Below are positions 47,656 through 58,211 of a stretch of 64,000 nucleotides of DNA, piece after piece. The position numbers and the translations under genes were made by a program. The stretch comes from Paraspadella gotoi (taxonomy: Eukaryota > Chaetognatha): NCBI GenBank assembly GCA_051294375.1, contig CM119266.1:12145484-12209483 (forward strand). The letters run 5' to 3'. Below the pieces are notes generated by a model, which had not been told where the DNA came from, searched no databases, and saw only the letters and a program-made list of their open reading frames with translations. Each line of letters starts with the position of its first letter. Positions within the stretch are counted from its first letter, which is position 1.

Positions 47656-47735
47656 TGCGCCTTTTCCCGTCGCTTCAAATGCCGGCACCTTAATCCGGCG
47701 CTATTTTACGGCACCTTATCCCGGCGCCTTTTCTT
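47656..47735 (+). repeat. 13-14-bp GC-rich tandem, about four to five units
   Basis: CCGGCACCTTAAT, CCGGCGCTATTTTA, CGGCACCTTATCC and CGGCGCCTTTTC follow one another from 47681, and a weaker unit lies before them. Units vary by substitution at one-turn-plus spacing. Confidence 0.7.
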
Positions 47736-47870
47736 TGCTCCGTCGACTCTCTCGTCTTCGCGCGCCGCGACGCGATATGCTAATGGAATTTAAGTCGCGA
47801 GTCTCTCGAGTCGAGAGACATTTCTTAGAAATGGGGAAACTAAAATGAAAAAGAGAGAGAAGAGAAAAAA

Positions 47871-47875
<5 letters not shown>

Positions 47876-47948
<73 letters not shown>
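47876..47948 (+). repeat. (GA)n microsatellite
   Basis: A GA run with one break near 47910. Confidence 0.93.
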
Positions 47949-47951
<3 letters not shown>

Positions 47952-48927
47952 AGAGAGTGAGGAGAAGAGATAACAGGGAGGACAAGAAATTCGAAGGCGA
48001 GGCGGAAAAAGAAACTTTAAAGAAAATAGGCACCCCCATCCGGGGTGAAGACACGATTGGATGAGAGAGTGGAGATGGCACCAAGAGGATTGGGATTTCA
48101 TGAAAGAAAAATGAAATGAATCTGAGAAGAAGAGAAAGTAGATAAAATTCATATGAAAGGATTAATTAGCGCCAAGTTGAAAATGATTAAGATTTAATGA
48201 AAATGAAAACAATTTGCGAATCATTTTGGATGTAAAATGATATAATATAAGGTGGCTTGAAAGAAGACCATAGAGGGCCGGATGCATAGTCTACACTTTA
48301 CATCAGAAGGAAATTTAAAAAAACTGTACATCAGAAAGAAATTTAAAAAAACAAATAGAAGGGAGATTTTATTAAAAATGAAATGATGAATAGGTCTATA
48401 AACGAATGGATAATTTATATATTGGTTTTACCAATATTAGAGAAAGACAAAGAAGTGATCTATATACTACGAGAGAGTTTAAAAATTAAAATAGTAGTGA
48501 AAGAGTGAAAAAAAAATATACTCGTCAGGTCCCTAGAAAAGACAAGGGTCGATGAAATTACACGAGGCGGTGTTACACTGCGTGGGCGTGGCGACAAAGA
48601 GGAGAATTCCTTTTTTAAAATGTCGCCGCGAGTCCCATTTTAGATTCTGATTGCTGGATTCTTATGAGGTACTGTACAGGAAAGAATGTGGATACTGGAT
48701 GGGGACAAAGATGTGCAATATGACGCAGTTATTTATTCAAATATTTATAGACATACTTTAAAAATGATTTACAAATACTTAAAAGAAAATAACTAAGGGA
48801 GACCCCAGAAGCGAAAGGAGGCAAAGCGAAGGGCGAAGGTCGAAAGCGGAAGCTTAATTGAGGACATTTGCTGATGAAGGACCGTTGCCGCCCAAGTCAC
48901 GTGGTCGACCTCCTCCCTTTTAGAGTT
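47949..48927. other. unique, purine- and AT-rich stretch
   Basis: No gene is recognised. A short direct repeat, ACATCAGAAGGAAATTTAAA / ACATCAGAAAGAAATTTAAA, occurs at about 48300 and 48328. GGGCGTGG lies at 48584-48591 and CACGTG near 48899. Confidence 0.5.
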
Positions 48928-48992
<65 letters not shown>

Positions 48993-49088
48993 TTTCTTGT
49001 CTTTCTTTTTCTTTCTTTCTTTCTTTCTTTTCTTTTCGGTTCATGTTTTTATAGTTTTTTACTATTTTCTTCTTCTTATTTGGTCTCG

Positions 49089-49143
<55 letters not shown>

Positions 49144-49152
49144 CTCTCTCTA
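48928..49152 (+). repeat. (TTTC)n then (CT)n
   Basis: TTTC runs at 48928-49030 and, after a short T-rich spacer, CT runs at 49091-49152. Confidence 0.93.
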
Positions 49153-50259
49153 TGTGTGATGTTGTCTCTATTACTTTCTTCTCGTTTTTCTAAAAATAGA
49201 AACCCTAACAGGTTTCTTTACATTTGACGCTGATGTCGACAACGACGTAGTTGATATAACCATAGAAAAGTATTAAACCGATTTTTTTTAGTTTAGTAAA
49301 TACAGTTTTGTCAATCACGATTGACATGATAATGACAACTGCGAGAACAAACATTGTTTTTTTTTATCAATAATCATTCCAGGCTTTTATTTTGGGTATG
49401 AAAGGAGAGACCCAACTTCGAAGATCAAGAATACAATATCTGTGTCATGCCAACCTATTTATTAACCTCAAAATTGCAAAGGAGAGACATTAAATGTCAT
49501 CGAATATTGCGCGATCCATTAACTCTCTCGTCTTACCGAGAAGAAGATTAACATGGTACATTTTATATACGGTGATTGACGTCGCAAACCTGATTGCACA
49601 GACGACGTCACTGCACGGTATTCTCAAGTAAAGCAGGTGGTTGTTCGCCTCCTCGCGGCCTCGGCAACGATTGTAAATTAAAGGAGGAGGAGGAGGAGGA
49701 AGAAAAGGAGGAGCATAAAGATTGGGAGGAGGCGAAAAGATAGAAAGAAAACGAGAACGAAAACGATCTAAGCCAATTCAATTTGTATTTCGATTTAAAT
49801 TGTAATTTATATTAGGTTATATTTACTTCATCGAATTTAGGATATGAAATAGTTTCAACGTAATACAATAAAAATTACCTTTCCTATTCTGGCATATTTT
49901 AATAAATTAACATTTTCTCGAAAAACTAAAAAAAATTACAAAAAATAAATTAAAGTTTTACCTATACAATCAAACTTGGGTAAAACAAAGAAATAATAAA
50001 AAAATACATATAAATACAGCATTAAATTCGTTTCTCCCCTCGAAACGGCCCAGTATTCTCTAGTTCCGATCGACTTTCTCAAAGGTTTTTCCGTCTTTGC
50101 CCGACTTTTTCTCTCTTTTTCTTTCTTTTTTTTTCCCTTCTGCTTTTCTCATTCGTCTTCGGCATCTGAGACTTGGATTTTCTTCTTCTCTTCGTCTTCT
50201 CATTCTTTTCGTCTCCTGACGTTTTCGTTTTCTTCTTACTCTAGTTATTTCTCTGTCTC
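49153..50259. other. AT-rich stretch
   Basis: No gene is recognised. It contains a GGA-rich run (49682-49735) and AT-rich DNA to about 50030, then pyrimidine-rich DNA. Confidence 0.5.
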
Positions 50260-50590
50260 CTTCTCGTTCTTCTTCGAGAAGACGTCAGCGGATTTTTCAT
50301 CGACTCGCGTCGATTTTGGCGCACAACTGGGAGAAGCGCTCGAGGGCGCATTTCCACGGCGCGTGAGGGCGCCTTTCCCGCGGAACTTTGTCCTCTTTTC
50401 TCATTTGGTCACCAAAGGAGTTGAGCGTTGGCGGGAAGTTGTCCGGTGACGCGGAGTCCAGTGACCTGATTTCACGAGATTCTCACGCGAAACGTGAGAC
50501 AAGAATTCGAGAGGCTTGGAAATCATTGTCGCTCATTGTTGCTGACTCGTTGAGTTCGACTTAGTTAGGGTAAGGAAGGTAAGTGGAAAG
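50260..50590 (+). promoter_or_regulatory. CpG-rich patch with a donor-like end, possible promoter and leader exon
   Basis: Composition changes sharply to CpG rich with GGGCGC, GCGCGT and GGTGACGCGG words. It ends GTTAGGGTAAGGAAGGTAAGT near 50585, which contains a strong splice-donor word (AGGTAAGT-like). A promoter followed by a non-coding first exon would look like this. A two-word repeat (GAGGGCGCATTTCC and GAGGGCGCCTTTCC) is also present near 50345-50380. No TATA box is seen. Confidence 0.3.
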
Positions 50591-50600
50591 AGGAATTTAG

Positions 50601-51002
50601 TTGAAATCGGATATCCTATCATCTCTCGACATATCGCAATGTTCTTTTCTACAAAGAGGGAAAATATTGTCTGCGGAAGTTTTATCTACGAGGCTCGTTG
50701 TCAAATGTCACCGGTTATATATTTCCCCTAGAACCGTTCTTACTTTTAAATTGTTTTTGTTTACGTTTATGTTTCGTAGAAATTCTACGATTAACCTTCG
50801 AATCGAATTACTAGAACGCCTCGCGTCAAAATATTTGCCAGACTTCCCGCCACGCCCACTCTGGCGAAAAGACTCACCCCCTCTTCGGGGCGGGGATCGA
50901 GCTGTAAACACTTACCCAATCCTCCTCACCCTTTCGGAAAAAAAACTCCGACCTCCGCTTTTTCGACCTGGGAAACTTACCCGTTCACCCAAACGTCGTT
51001 GA
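50601..51002 (+). CDS. 133-codon open frame, first ATG at 50769, unassigned
   Basis: The longest open frame in the window with ordinary, non-repetitive composition. It has no ATG until 50769, which would give a 77-residue Arg/Pro/Leu-rich peptide (MFRRNSTINLRIELLERLAS and onward). If the GTAAGT word just upstream is a donor, this frame would lie in the intron, which argues against it. No domain, signal peptide or family is recognised. A minus-strand KLF-type CCACGCCC at 50850-50857 lies within it. Chance is quite possible. Confidence 0.15.
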   Translation: MKSDILSSLDISQCSFLQRGKILSAEVLSTRLVVKCHRLYISPRTVLTFKLFLFTFMFRRNSTINLRIELLERLASKYLPDFPPRPLWRKDSPPLRGGDRAVNTYPILLTLSEKKLRPPLFRPGKLTRSPKRR

Positions 51003-51352
51003 AGCGCTTAGCCGGAACATCTTCTCGCAAAATCTTTCTTTAAACCTTTGGCGCGGTTTTTTTTCTCTCTAAAACAAAGACAGACGCCGGATGGCGTTGG
51101 GGTTTAGGGAATAAGAGAGAGAAAGAGAGAGAGAGAAAGAGCGAGAGAGAGAGAGAGACAAAAGATACCGCCACTTGCACCCGAAGTGAGTAGCGTTCAC
51201 AAGGTGATTTGTTGAAAAGCGCTATTTTTTCCTCTACTTCCAGGGGATCAGCCAGCTCCTTCTCTCGTACTTACCCAACCTCATCCCCTACCCACCACTC
51301 CCCCCACCCTCTCTGATAAAACCCGTCCCCTCCTCTCTCGTTTTCCTTCCTT
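51003..51352. other. unique stretch with a short (GA)n
   Basis: No gene is recognised. A broken GA run lies at 51117-51155 and a C-rich run at 51280-51345. Confidence 0.5.
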
Positions 51353-51464
51353 TTGGCGTCATTCATCATTTGTTTACTGGAGAAGAGATCGCGACGAAAA
51401 GGAGAAAAAACCAATAAAATATATTTGGGGGAAAAAGGGAAGGAGAAAAAAGGGAGAGAGCGAG

Positions 51465-51469
<5 letters not shown>

Positions 51470-51500
<31 letters not shown>

Positions 51501-51504
51501 GAGA

Positions 51505-51549
<45 letters not shown>

Positions 51550-51630
51550 GAGGAGAGAGAGAGAAAGGGAGAGAGAGAGAGAGAGAGAAGAGAGAGAGGA
51601 GAAGAGAAGAGAGAGAGAAGAGAACAGACA
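51470..51630 (+). repeat. (GA)n microsatellite, interrupted, with (CAGA)n end
   Basis: About 160 bases of GA with GGA, GAAA and GATGG breaks, finishing in a CAGACAGACAGACAGA run. Confidence 0.93.
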
Positions 51631-52800
51631 GACAGACAGACAGAGAGATTTTTTTTGTCGACGTCGTGTTTGTGTGTGTGGAATCTTTTCTCTATTTCTC
51701 TTCCCTCTCCTATTTTTATCACCGGGGAATGAAGAAAATAAAGAAGGAAAATCGTCTCATGGTTTTTGTTATCTTCATTTTTTGTTTTTTTCTTTTTGTT
51801 TTGGTTTTTTTTTTCTTCTATTTTTTGTTTTTCTTTTGTTTATCCGTTTGTAGCGGATTTCCCTGAAAAAAAAAAACAACCTGTTTTCGCTCAATTATTT
51901 TTGTTGTCTTTTTCGTCAGTTTGTTTGTTTTTATTTTGCTTGAGGTATAAAAACATTCTTTGTCGGTTTTAAAAATAAATTGGTGGTTAAATAGTGTTTT
52001 AATCTTCGATATCAAATTAATGTTTTAATTAAATACAACTACTCCAATATTTTACAATATCACTACTTTCTCCTTTCGTCCCCTTCCATTTTGTCCTCTC
52101 CTTTTCCTCCGTTAATTTTCCTTTCATCTCTTCGTTTATCCTTTTCCTTCCAAGGTCCGACGGCTTAATTCCTTCCTTTCTTTCCTTTTTTTTCCTTTTC
52201 TACTTCCACCGAATTTCTTTAATTTCTTATGCTTTCTTCTCCTTTTTTTTTTCCTCCTCGATTTTCCGCTCTAATTCCTTTTTCCTTTTTCACACATTTC
52301 TTCTCCCTTGTTTCTGCATCTTTCACACCTCGCCCCGCACCCCCCCGCTCTCTCCCCCCTATCACGAGACTTTTTTCTTTTCACTTAACTTCCCTTATTT
52401 TCAGCATTCGTTTTCCCACCTTTTTTTAACAGACGACTCCTTACTGTTTTTTTGTTGTTGTTGTTTTTTTGTTGTCTCTGAACCAAAAATATTTTTCTTT
52501 CCGAATTTTTCGTAAATTTTCCGCCTTTTCCACCTGCTCACTTTTCCCCTTTTTGTTTTCACTTCTCTTTCCTCGGGGGGCATTCTCCTTTTTCTTTCCT
52601 CCTTTTTCCTTCCTTCATTTTTCCACCATTTTCTTCTGGGTTTTCCTCCGCTATGCTTCCTCCTCTTTTCCTCCATTTTCCTCCCCATTTTTTTTCCTCC
52701 ACGCTCGGCGTCTTTCAATTTTCCCCCTTGTCTCTTTATTTCTGTGGGCTTTCCCTCCCGGCTCTGAACCTAAGACCCCTCACTCATTCATTTGAATCCC
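51631..52800. other. pyrimidine-rich stretch
   Basis: No gene is recognised. From about 52060 to 52800 the plus strand is nearly all C and T with A and G scarce. At 51790-51850 it is TTTTTG/TTTTC rich. Confidence 0.55.
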
Positions 52801-53289
52801 GCAGTAAACGATTTTGAGGGGAGGAAAAGAGAGTAGAAAAAAAAAAAGAAAAGAGGGCAAAAAAAAAAGAAAGGAAGAGGAAAGAATGAGATTGAAAGGA
52901 AAAACAGTAAATGTATCAAAAGCAAACGGCGGGAAAAAAAATCGAACGAATTAGGGTTGAAGAGGGAAAAAATTGGAAAAGCAGTAAAAGAGAGAAAAGG
53001 GAAAGAGAGAGGGAGAGGGCTGTCACCAATCTATTATGCCATCGCCTCGCTGATTAGATAATTATCATAGTTATGGGAAAGAGAGGGAGAGGGAACTATC
53101 TGGAGACGATGAAAGCCGACGAACGGAGAGAGAGAGAGAGAGTGAGTGGGAAAAGTGGATGAAAAGCGAGAGAAAGAACGTGAGAAAAAAAGAGAAGAAA
53201 GAAAAATAAAGAAAGGGTTGATAACATTTTCTAAAGAGGATGAAAAGAAAGTAAAGTTAACACTTTGGGATTAAGGATAGAGAGAGAAA
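52801..53289. other. purine-rich stretch
   Basis: No gene is recognised. The plus strand turns abruptly to A and G rich at about 52810, the mirror of the stretch before it. Confidence 0.55.
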
Positions 53290-53290
53290 A

Positions 53291-53345
<55 letters not shown>
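53290..53345 (+). repeat. (GA)n microsatellite
   Basis: A pure GA run of about 50 bases. Confidence 0.95.
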
Positions 53346-53349
<4 letters not shown>

Positions 53350-53918
53350 AAAAAGAAGAGACATTTTTGTTTCAAGTAAGTTTAGCCTTCCTGTCAGACG
53401 GATAAAGGAAAAAGATATCGAATATCCTGACGCCTTAAATGGAGGAAATCCGACATATTCCTTTAAGAGATGAGAAAAAGAGAGAGAGAGAGTTGAAGGA
53501 ACTTTGTCACTTTTCTCTTTTGTGACTTATTGCAGTTACTCTCTTACCAATCTTGTAATTTTTGTCTCGAGGCATAGAAAATAATAAAAATTTTCCACAA
53601 AAACATTTTCCTTCATTATATGTAGGTAACATGTTTATAAAATGAATGGATATTTTTTTTATTGGTTTTACTAATTTAATATGTATTGGAAAACAAAAAT
53701 CCGATATTTGAAAGTTTGACTTATATTTTATATAGTATAGAGTAGAGAATGATACGGCGGAGAGCGAGTTTAAATAAGGGCGCTGTGAGCTGAGAATCCA
53801 AGTCTCAAGTCAAAAGGTAAAGAGAATCGTGAGATCGAGTGGCGAGAGTTTAAGATAAAAAGAAAAGCGACGTCGATCGAAAGTAGGACTTCTTTCTTTT
53901 TATTTTTATTTTTCTATT
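53346..53918. other. AT-rich unique stretch
   Basis: No gene is recognised. A donor-like CAAGTAAGT near 53373 is followed only 30 bases later by an acceptor-like CTGTCAG, too close for an ordinary intron. Confidence 0.45.
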
Positions 53919-53998
53919 CTTTTTCTTTTCTTTTTCTTTTCTTTTTCTTTTCTTTTTCTTTTCTTTTTCTTTTCTTTTTCTTTTCTTTTTCTTTTCTT
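53919..53998 (+). repeat. 11-bp tandem repeat, about seven units
   Basis: TTTTTCTTTTC is repeated without change about seven times. The minus-strand Lys/Arg/Glu peptide with an 11-residue period is its translation and not a protein. Confidence 0.93.
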
Positions 53999-54789
53999 TC
54001 GGATTTGCCTTTCTCTCTCAAATGTTCATCTTCGCTACTTTTTTCCCCGTTCGTCTCCAGTGACCGATCAAAAAAAAAAAAAAAAAAGGAAAAAAAAATC
54101 ACAGAAAGAGTATTTTATTTCCGGATCTGGTCGAACGAGCGAAACTCCTCCCTCCACACACACAAAAACAGACAAAAAACATAGAAAATAAATATAAACA
54201 TTCGGACGCCATCTTTTTCTCGTGGCATTTCCCGCCGCGGATCCGGTTCCCTCGTTTTTTTTTTCTTCAATCGCGGAAACAAAACAAAAGAGCAACGCTC
54301 GACGCGCCATCTTGCGGAGCAGCTGCGTCTCTCGTAGGCGTCGTCGCTTCCGCCAACGTATTTGGGCGGAGTTTTTTTATTGGTATATTTTGCTTTTTTC
54401 TGGGTTTTTGTTAATTGTATTTTTTCAATTCTTTTTTTTTTTTGAATAGGTTTGCTGATTTCCCGGAGGTTCTTTCTTGTTTGACTAAAGCGTAACATTT
54501 TGGCCCCTTTTATAATTTTTTTTTATTTTTCTCTTTCTTTTTTTATCTTTTAGTTTTGCGTTTGTTCGATCGCCAGCCTCTCTGTTTTATGCGTCCTTCT
54601 CGAACTGAATGTTCTCTCTTCCGTCATCCTTTTCTCTATCTTCTTCTTTTACATCATCTCCTTCCGCTTCCTCTTTATTTCCTTCCTCTCCTTCTTTTTC
54701 TCCTTCTACTTTACAACAACAAAAAAATCTCTCTTCTTTCTTTTTTATTCTTCTTTCTTTCTTTTTCTTTATTGATCTCTCCGCAGGTT
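53999..54789. other. T-rich stretch with GC-rich islands
   Basis: No gene is recognised. Two GCCATCTT words (YY1-type, minus sense) lie near 54207 and 54306, and a GGGCGGAG box lies near 54364. These could mark a small promoter region at 54200-54380, but no gene start is visible. Confidence 0.35.
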
Positions 54790-55151
54790 GTCGACGTCAT
54801 TTTCTCCTCTCCTCAGTTTTTCCAACCCGCCCCTCCACGACCATTTCACCCAATCCGCTTCGTTATCAACTTCTTGCCCAAACCTCCCCCTGCGCGCCCC
54901 CTACGCGCCCCCCTCGCGCCGTGGGCACCGTTTACAATTCTGATTTGGGCACCCGGCGGTCCCGGCACCATTGCCAACCCATTTTCTCTTCCCCGCGTTC
55001 CCGGCAATCTTTATATTCAATGTTTTCTATGGCCGATACCGAAAACTATTACGGTACCGTTTTGTTGAACGTCAATTGCACTTATGGTCGTTCTATGATT
55101 TATATTGTTTGCATACAGTCACTCCCGATGTTGTACACAAATTGTAAATAA
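54790..55151 (+). other. mixed-composition stretch, possible exon
   Basis: Unlike its T-rich flanks this stretch has ordinary composition and stays open to 55151 in a frame that starts at 54609. The last part reads FSMADTENYYGTVLLNVN and so on. Short GGCACC and CCCGGC words repeat at 54935-55010. An acceptor-like TCTCCGCAG stands at about 54778-54786, just before it. No family is recognised. Confidence 0.2.
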
Positions 55152-55429
55152 CGTGATATTTTCCTACTTCTTCCGTGGGATAACATTCTGCCTTTCTTAA
55201 TTTTTTTCTCGTTACCTCCTTTCTCCTTTAGCAAACTTTGGGCATTCCCTGCCAATATTCATTTTACCCTCTTACCTCCTACCGTTTCCTCCCTTTATTT
55301 TCCTTTCTTTCCTCCCTTTCTTTCCTTTCCTTCCTCCGGAGCTGCCTCCTTTACTTCCTTCTTCTCCATGGATTTTATCGTCCTCCTGCGGGTCCAATAA
55401 CCCACTCATGACCCGCGCCCCTATTCTCC
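55152..55429. other. pyrimidine-rich stretch
   Basis: No gene is recognised. The region is T/C rich with CTTTCC runs. Confidence 0.5.
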
Positions 55430-55530
55430 CCCGCCGCCGCCGCCGCCGCCGCCGCCCGCCGCCGCCCGCGCACCTTCTCCGGCGCAGCCGACTCCGCCCA
55501 CCCGCCGGCGCCGCGGAAGAGAGAAAATGT

Positions 55531-55605
<75 letters not shown>
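55430..55605 (+). repeat. (CCG)n then (CT)n
   Basis: A CCG trinucleotide run at 55430-55469 lies in a very GC-rich patch to about 55515, followed by a pure CT run at 55535-55605. Trinucleotide CCG runs in such a setting often lie in 5' leaders, but no gene start was found. Confidence 0.9.
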
Positions 55606-55608
<3 letters not shown>

Positions 55609-56152
55609 ACGTTTTTATTCAAGTTTTCGGGCGAAGGGCTAAAATCGGTTTTTCTCCCTCATCCAAACAAAAGACAATCTCATTTGCAGCCGACATTTTG
55701 GGTGGCGCTTCGACGACGGAGACACCAGCCAGAAATTATCTCTCGCGTTCGATAGATAGAGTGAATCGCGGTCAGGACGAAAGAAGTGTGACTTATGAAT
55801 TATGGGTGAATTTTTTGATGAACGCCACTGAATGGCACAGTATTGAATTTTAAAGATTCAATTAATAACATTTTAAAAATAGACCAACTATTTTTTTTTC
55901 TGATGATTACCGTTTCTTCTCAACGAGTTTGCCATTAATACAGCAATGCGATTTATTCTGATCGTTTACTGATTAATGTTTGCATCAAAACTTCTTAATG
56001 TATTCTGTTTTCAGACGACAAAGGAGGAAAAAGAATAAGACCTCGCTTTCTTAAGATTAAGCTCGGCCCATGGTTTCTGCCGATTTCAATAGAATGTCTG
56101 AGGGAAAAAGATGGAAACGGGAAAGAAGGAAAACCCAAGTCTTGAGAGAATC

Positions 56153-56157
<5 letters not shown>
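55606..56157. other. unique stretch, no gene recognised
   Basis: Mixed then AT-rich composition. A short open frame (55606-55853) follows the CT tract and has ordinary composition after its first residues, without a recognisable product. Confidence 0.4.

Positions 56158-56222
<65 letters not shown>
56158..56222 (+). repeat. (GA)n microsatellite
   Basis: A GA run with one break near 56183. Confidence 0.95.
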
Positions 56223-56225
<3 letters not shown>

Positions 56226-57046
56226 AAGATCTTTGGGGGGACCTGAACACAAAGCTGGGAGGAGGTGAGAACATCGGAAATCTGAGGAGATCGTTCGATG
56301 AAAGACTTGGACGAATATTTGAAGATTGAGGGTCGAGGGAGGGAAATTGAGGTCGAAATTGGGGTGGGCTGGTGGGCTGGTTATCTGCGTGGTGGTGGCG
56401 AAGGGGGCGTTGATATAAAAGGTGTCAGAAGACATAATTGAGCGAGTCGTTAAACGAGTCATTGAAGCAATAATTTCAAAGACGTTTCGCTCGATTCTGG
56501 ACGAGATTAAAATTTTGAGTCCTTGTGGTTCATTTTTGTTTCCGCTCCACTCGATTGGAAATAACAAATAAATATCTTCTATTTGGCGGGTTTATTAAGT
56601 TTAACAGTTTATTTATAAACTATAAACATATCTTGCGCCAAGACTCAAAGAAGCCGAGATATGCAGAGAAGTTGTTTTTAAGTAATTAAACTTTAATCAT
56701 TTTATTTTTATTCTTTTTATGATACGTAAATCATCCGTATTACCTATTAATAGTATTGAATAGTATTCATCAACCATCTAACCTTACCTTTCTTCATTCA
56801 ACAACCAAGTAATTTATACCCCCTCGGAAGAGGTAATTTCTTCCGTTCCATTTCTCCATTCGAGAAAAGGAAACAAGTTTTTTGAATTGTACAAACGAGT
56901 TCATCAACTTCACGGACGAGAAAAGAAGTGGCACCTAGTTAAGAAAAAAAAAACAGGGTTTTTTACGCCCGGTTCCTTTTGTGAGCGTTTGGCTCTAAAG
57001 AGGAAAGGGAGGAAAGGAAAGGAAAGTTGGTTTGGGTTTGGGGATG

Positions 57047-57047
<1 letters not shown>
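56223..57047. other. AT-rich unique stretch
   Basis: No gene is recognised. It is G-rich at 56320-56420 and AT rich afterwards. Confidence 0.5.
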
Positions 57048-57097
<50 letters not shown>

Positions 57098-57198
57098 AGA
57101 GAGAGAGAGAGAGAGAGGGGGGGAGAAAGAAAGTACAATGGAGAATTTCATCTCCCTTCAACTTTTTTTAACGGTTCATTTTTTTTCTTCTTATTGTG

Positions 57199-57238
<40 letters not shown>
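57048..57238. repeat. (GA)n then (CT)n pair
   Basis: A GA tract at 57048-57118 is followed about 80 bases later by a CT tract at 57201-57238. This is a complementary pair in the opposite order to those near 4.2 and 10.2 kb. Confidence 0.92.
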
Positions 57239-57241
<3 letters not shown>

Positions 57242-57262
57242 CACCTCCTCCCCCCTCTGCAG

Positions 57263-57313
57263 AGATTTCTGCGAAGGCCCGTACTCTCTTCGGTCGTCGC
57301 CGTGTTCAGTCAA
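57263..57313 (+). other. possible 51-base exon after the (CT)n tract
   Basis: The CT tract and CCTCCCCCCTCTGCAG form a textbook branch, pyrimidine tract and acceptor. It is followed by 51 bases and then GTAAGA, a good donor. The length is a multiple of three and all three frames are open (one reads ISAKARTLFGRRRVQS). CT repeats create pyrimidine tracts everywhere here, so only the pairing with a good donor is notable. Confidence 0.2.
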
Positions 57314-57780
57314 GTAAGATGGAAGAGAGTCAGACGCTCGTCGTCTCTATCATCTTCTCCCATTCAGTTTTTCTCGCTCTCCTCTGTGTGTGTGTGTGTC
57401 TCCCTCATTTTATATTCTTCCATTTAGCAAACGGGTCCCAACTCTCGCTCTTTCCTAATTCTGACGTATATTGCTTAGATTGCAAAGTTGCTGCCAGATT
57501 CCTCCAGAATTTTTTCTGACGCTCTCTCTCNNNNNNNNNNCCTCCCCCTCTCTCTCTCTTTTCCCAACCCGATCTTCATCTCGTCCTCCTCCTGCTGAGT
57601 TTACATCTCTAGGCTTAGGAGCTCTTGATCTTTATTCTACGTCTATCGGCTTTCCGATCTCTCTTCGATATCCAACTTTATGCACTAAACTCGTTGGCAT
57701 GGCAGTCTACCATTATTCCTTGCTCTTCCTGCTATGACTAGGCATTCTTTTTTAAACATAAGATAACGAAAAATCCAAAA
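57314..57780. other. unique stretch of ordinary composition
   Basis: Contains a 10-N gap (57531-57540), a GTGTGTGTGTGT run near 57387 and short broken open frames. The 57590-57735 part reads EFTSLGLGALDLYSTSIGFP in one frame. No family is recognised. Confidence 0.3.
57531..57540. other. assembly gap, 10 N
   Basis: A placeholder gap within a CT-rich stretch. Confidence 0.99.
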
Positions 57781-57993
57781 ATGACAATGAGCTGGCATGT
57801 ATTCCATCTCTTTTCAGTTTTACATCAGATTCAGCAAGATTCTTTTCTTTCCTGTCAGAAAGGAGCTTTATCCTATTTTTTTTCTTTTCGTTTTCATTAC
57901 TTGGATGTCGCTCGCCGTATCGAAAGTGTTCCATCAACTAATTTCTTCATACCGCGTGTAATATTACAATTGGAGACTTCTGATATCTTTTGA
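57781..57993 (+). CDS. 70-codon ORF, unassigned
   Basis: ATG to TGA, 70 codons, with ordinary composition (RIESVPSTNFFIPRVILQL near the end). No domain is recognised. It lies just before another short ORF (58017-58211) in a different context, so both might be pieces of one decayed or spliced gene, or chance. Confidence 0.12.
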   Translation: MTMSWHVFHLFSVLHQIQQDSFLSCQKGALSYFFSFRFHYLDVARRIESVPSTNFFIPRVILQLETSDIF

Positions 57994-58016
57994 TATATCT
58001 TTAAATATTGCCAAAC

Positions 58017-58211
58017 ATGCGTTCATTAAATCAAACTCTTGACTTAGTCGATTATTTCTCTCCCATTGATGGTTCAAAGACCCAAATACTTCCAACGCCT
58101 GATGCAAAGTTTATTACGAAGGCAGACGTTGAGAATTTTCAATTTGTTCCGCTGCCACCGCTTTGTTCTCCGTTGCTGTGGAATCGAATATCTTGTTTCC
58201 AGTCGAGGTAA
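58017..58211 (+). CDS. 64-codon ORF ending at a donor-like site, possible exon
   Basis: The ATG at 58017 opens 64 codons of well-mixed composition (DLVDYFSPIDGSKTQILPTP in the first half, VPLPPLCSPLLWNRISCF in the second). Near its end TCGAGGTAATT offers a splice donor with GT at 58208. Codon third positions are AT rich like the surroundings. No family is recognised. Confidence 0.2.
   Translation: MRSLNQTLDLVDYFSPIDGSKTQILPTPDAKFITKADVENFQFVPLPPLCSPLLWNRISCFQSR

Noticed and set aside
53373-53400. A tiny intron from CAAGTAAGT to CTGTCAG
   Set aside because: Only about 25 bases, below the length of known spliceosomal introns, and no exon frame is supported on either side.
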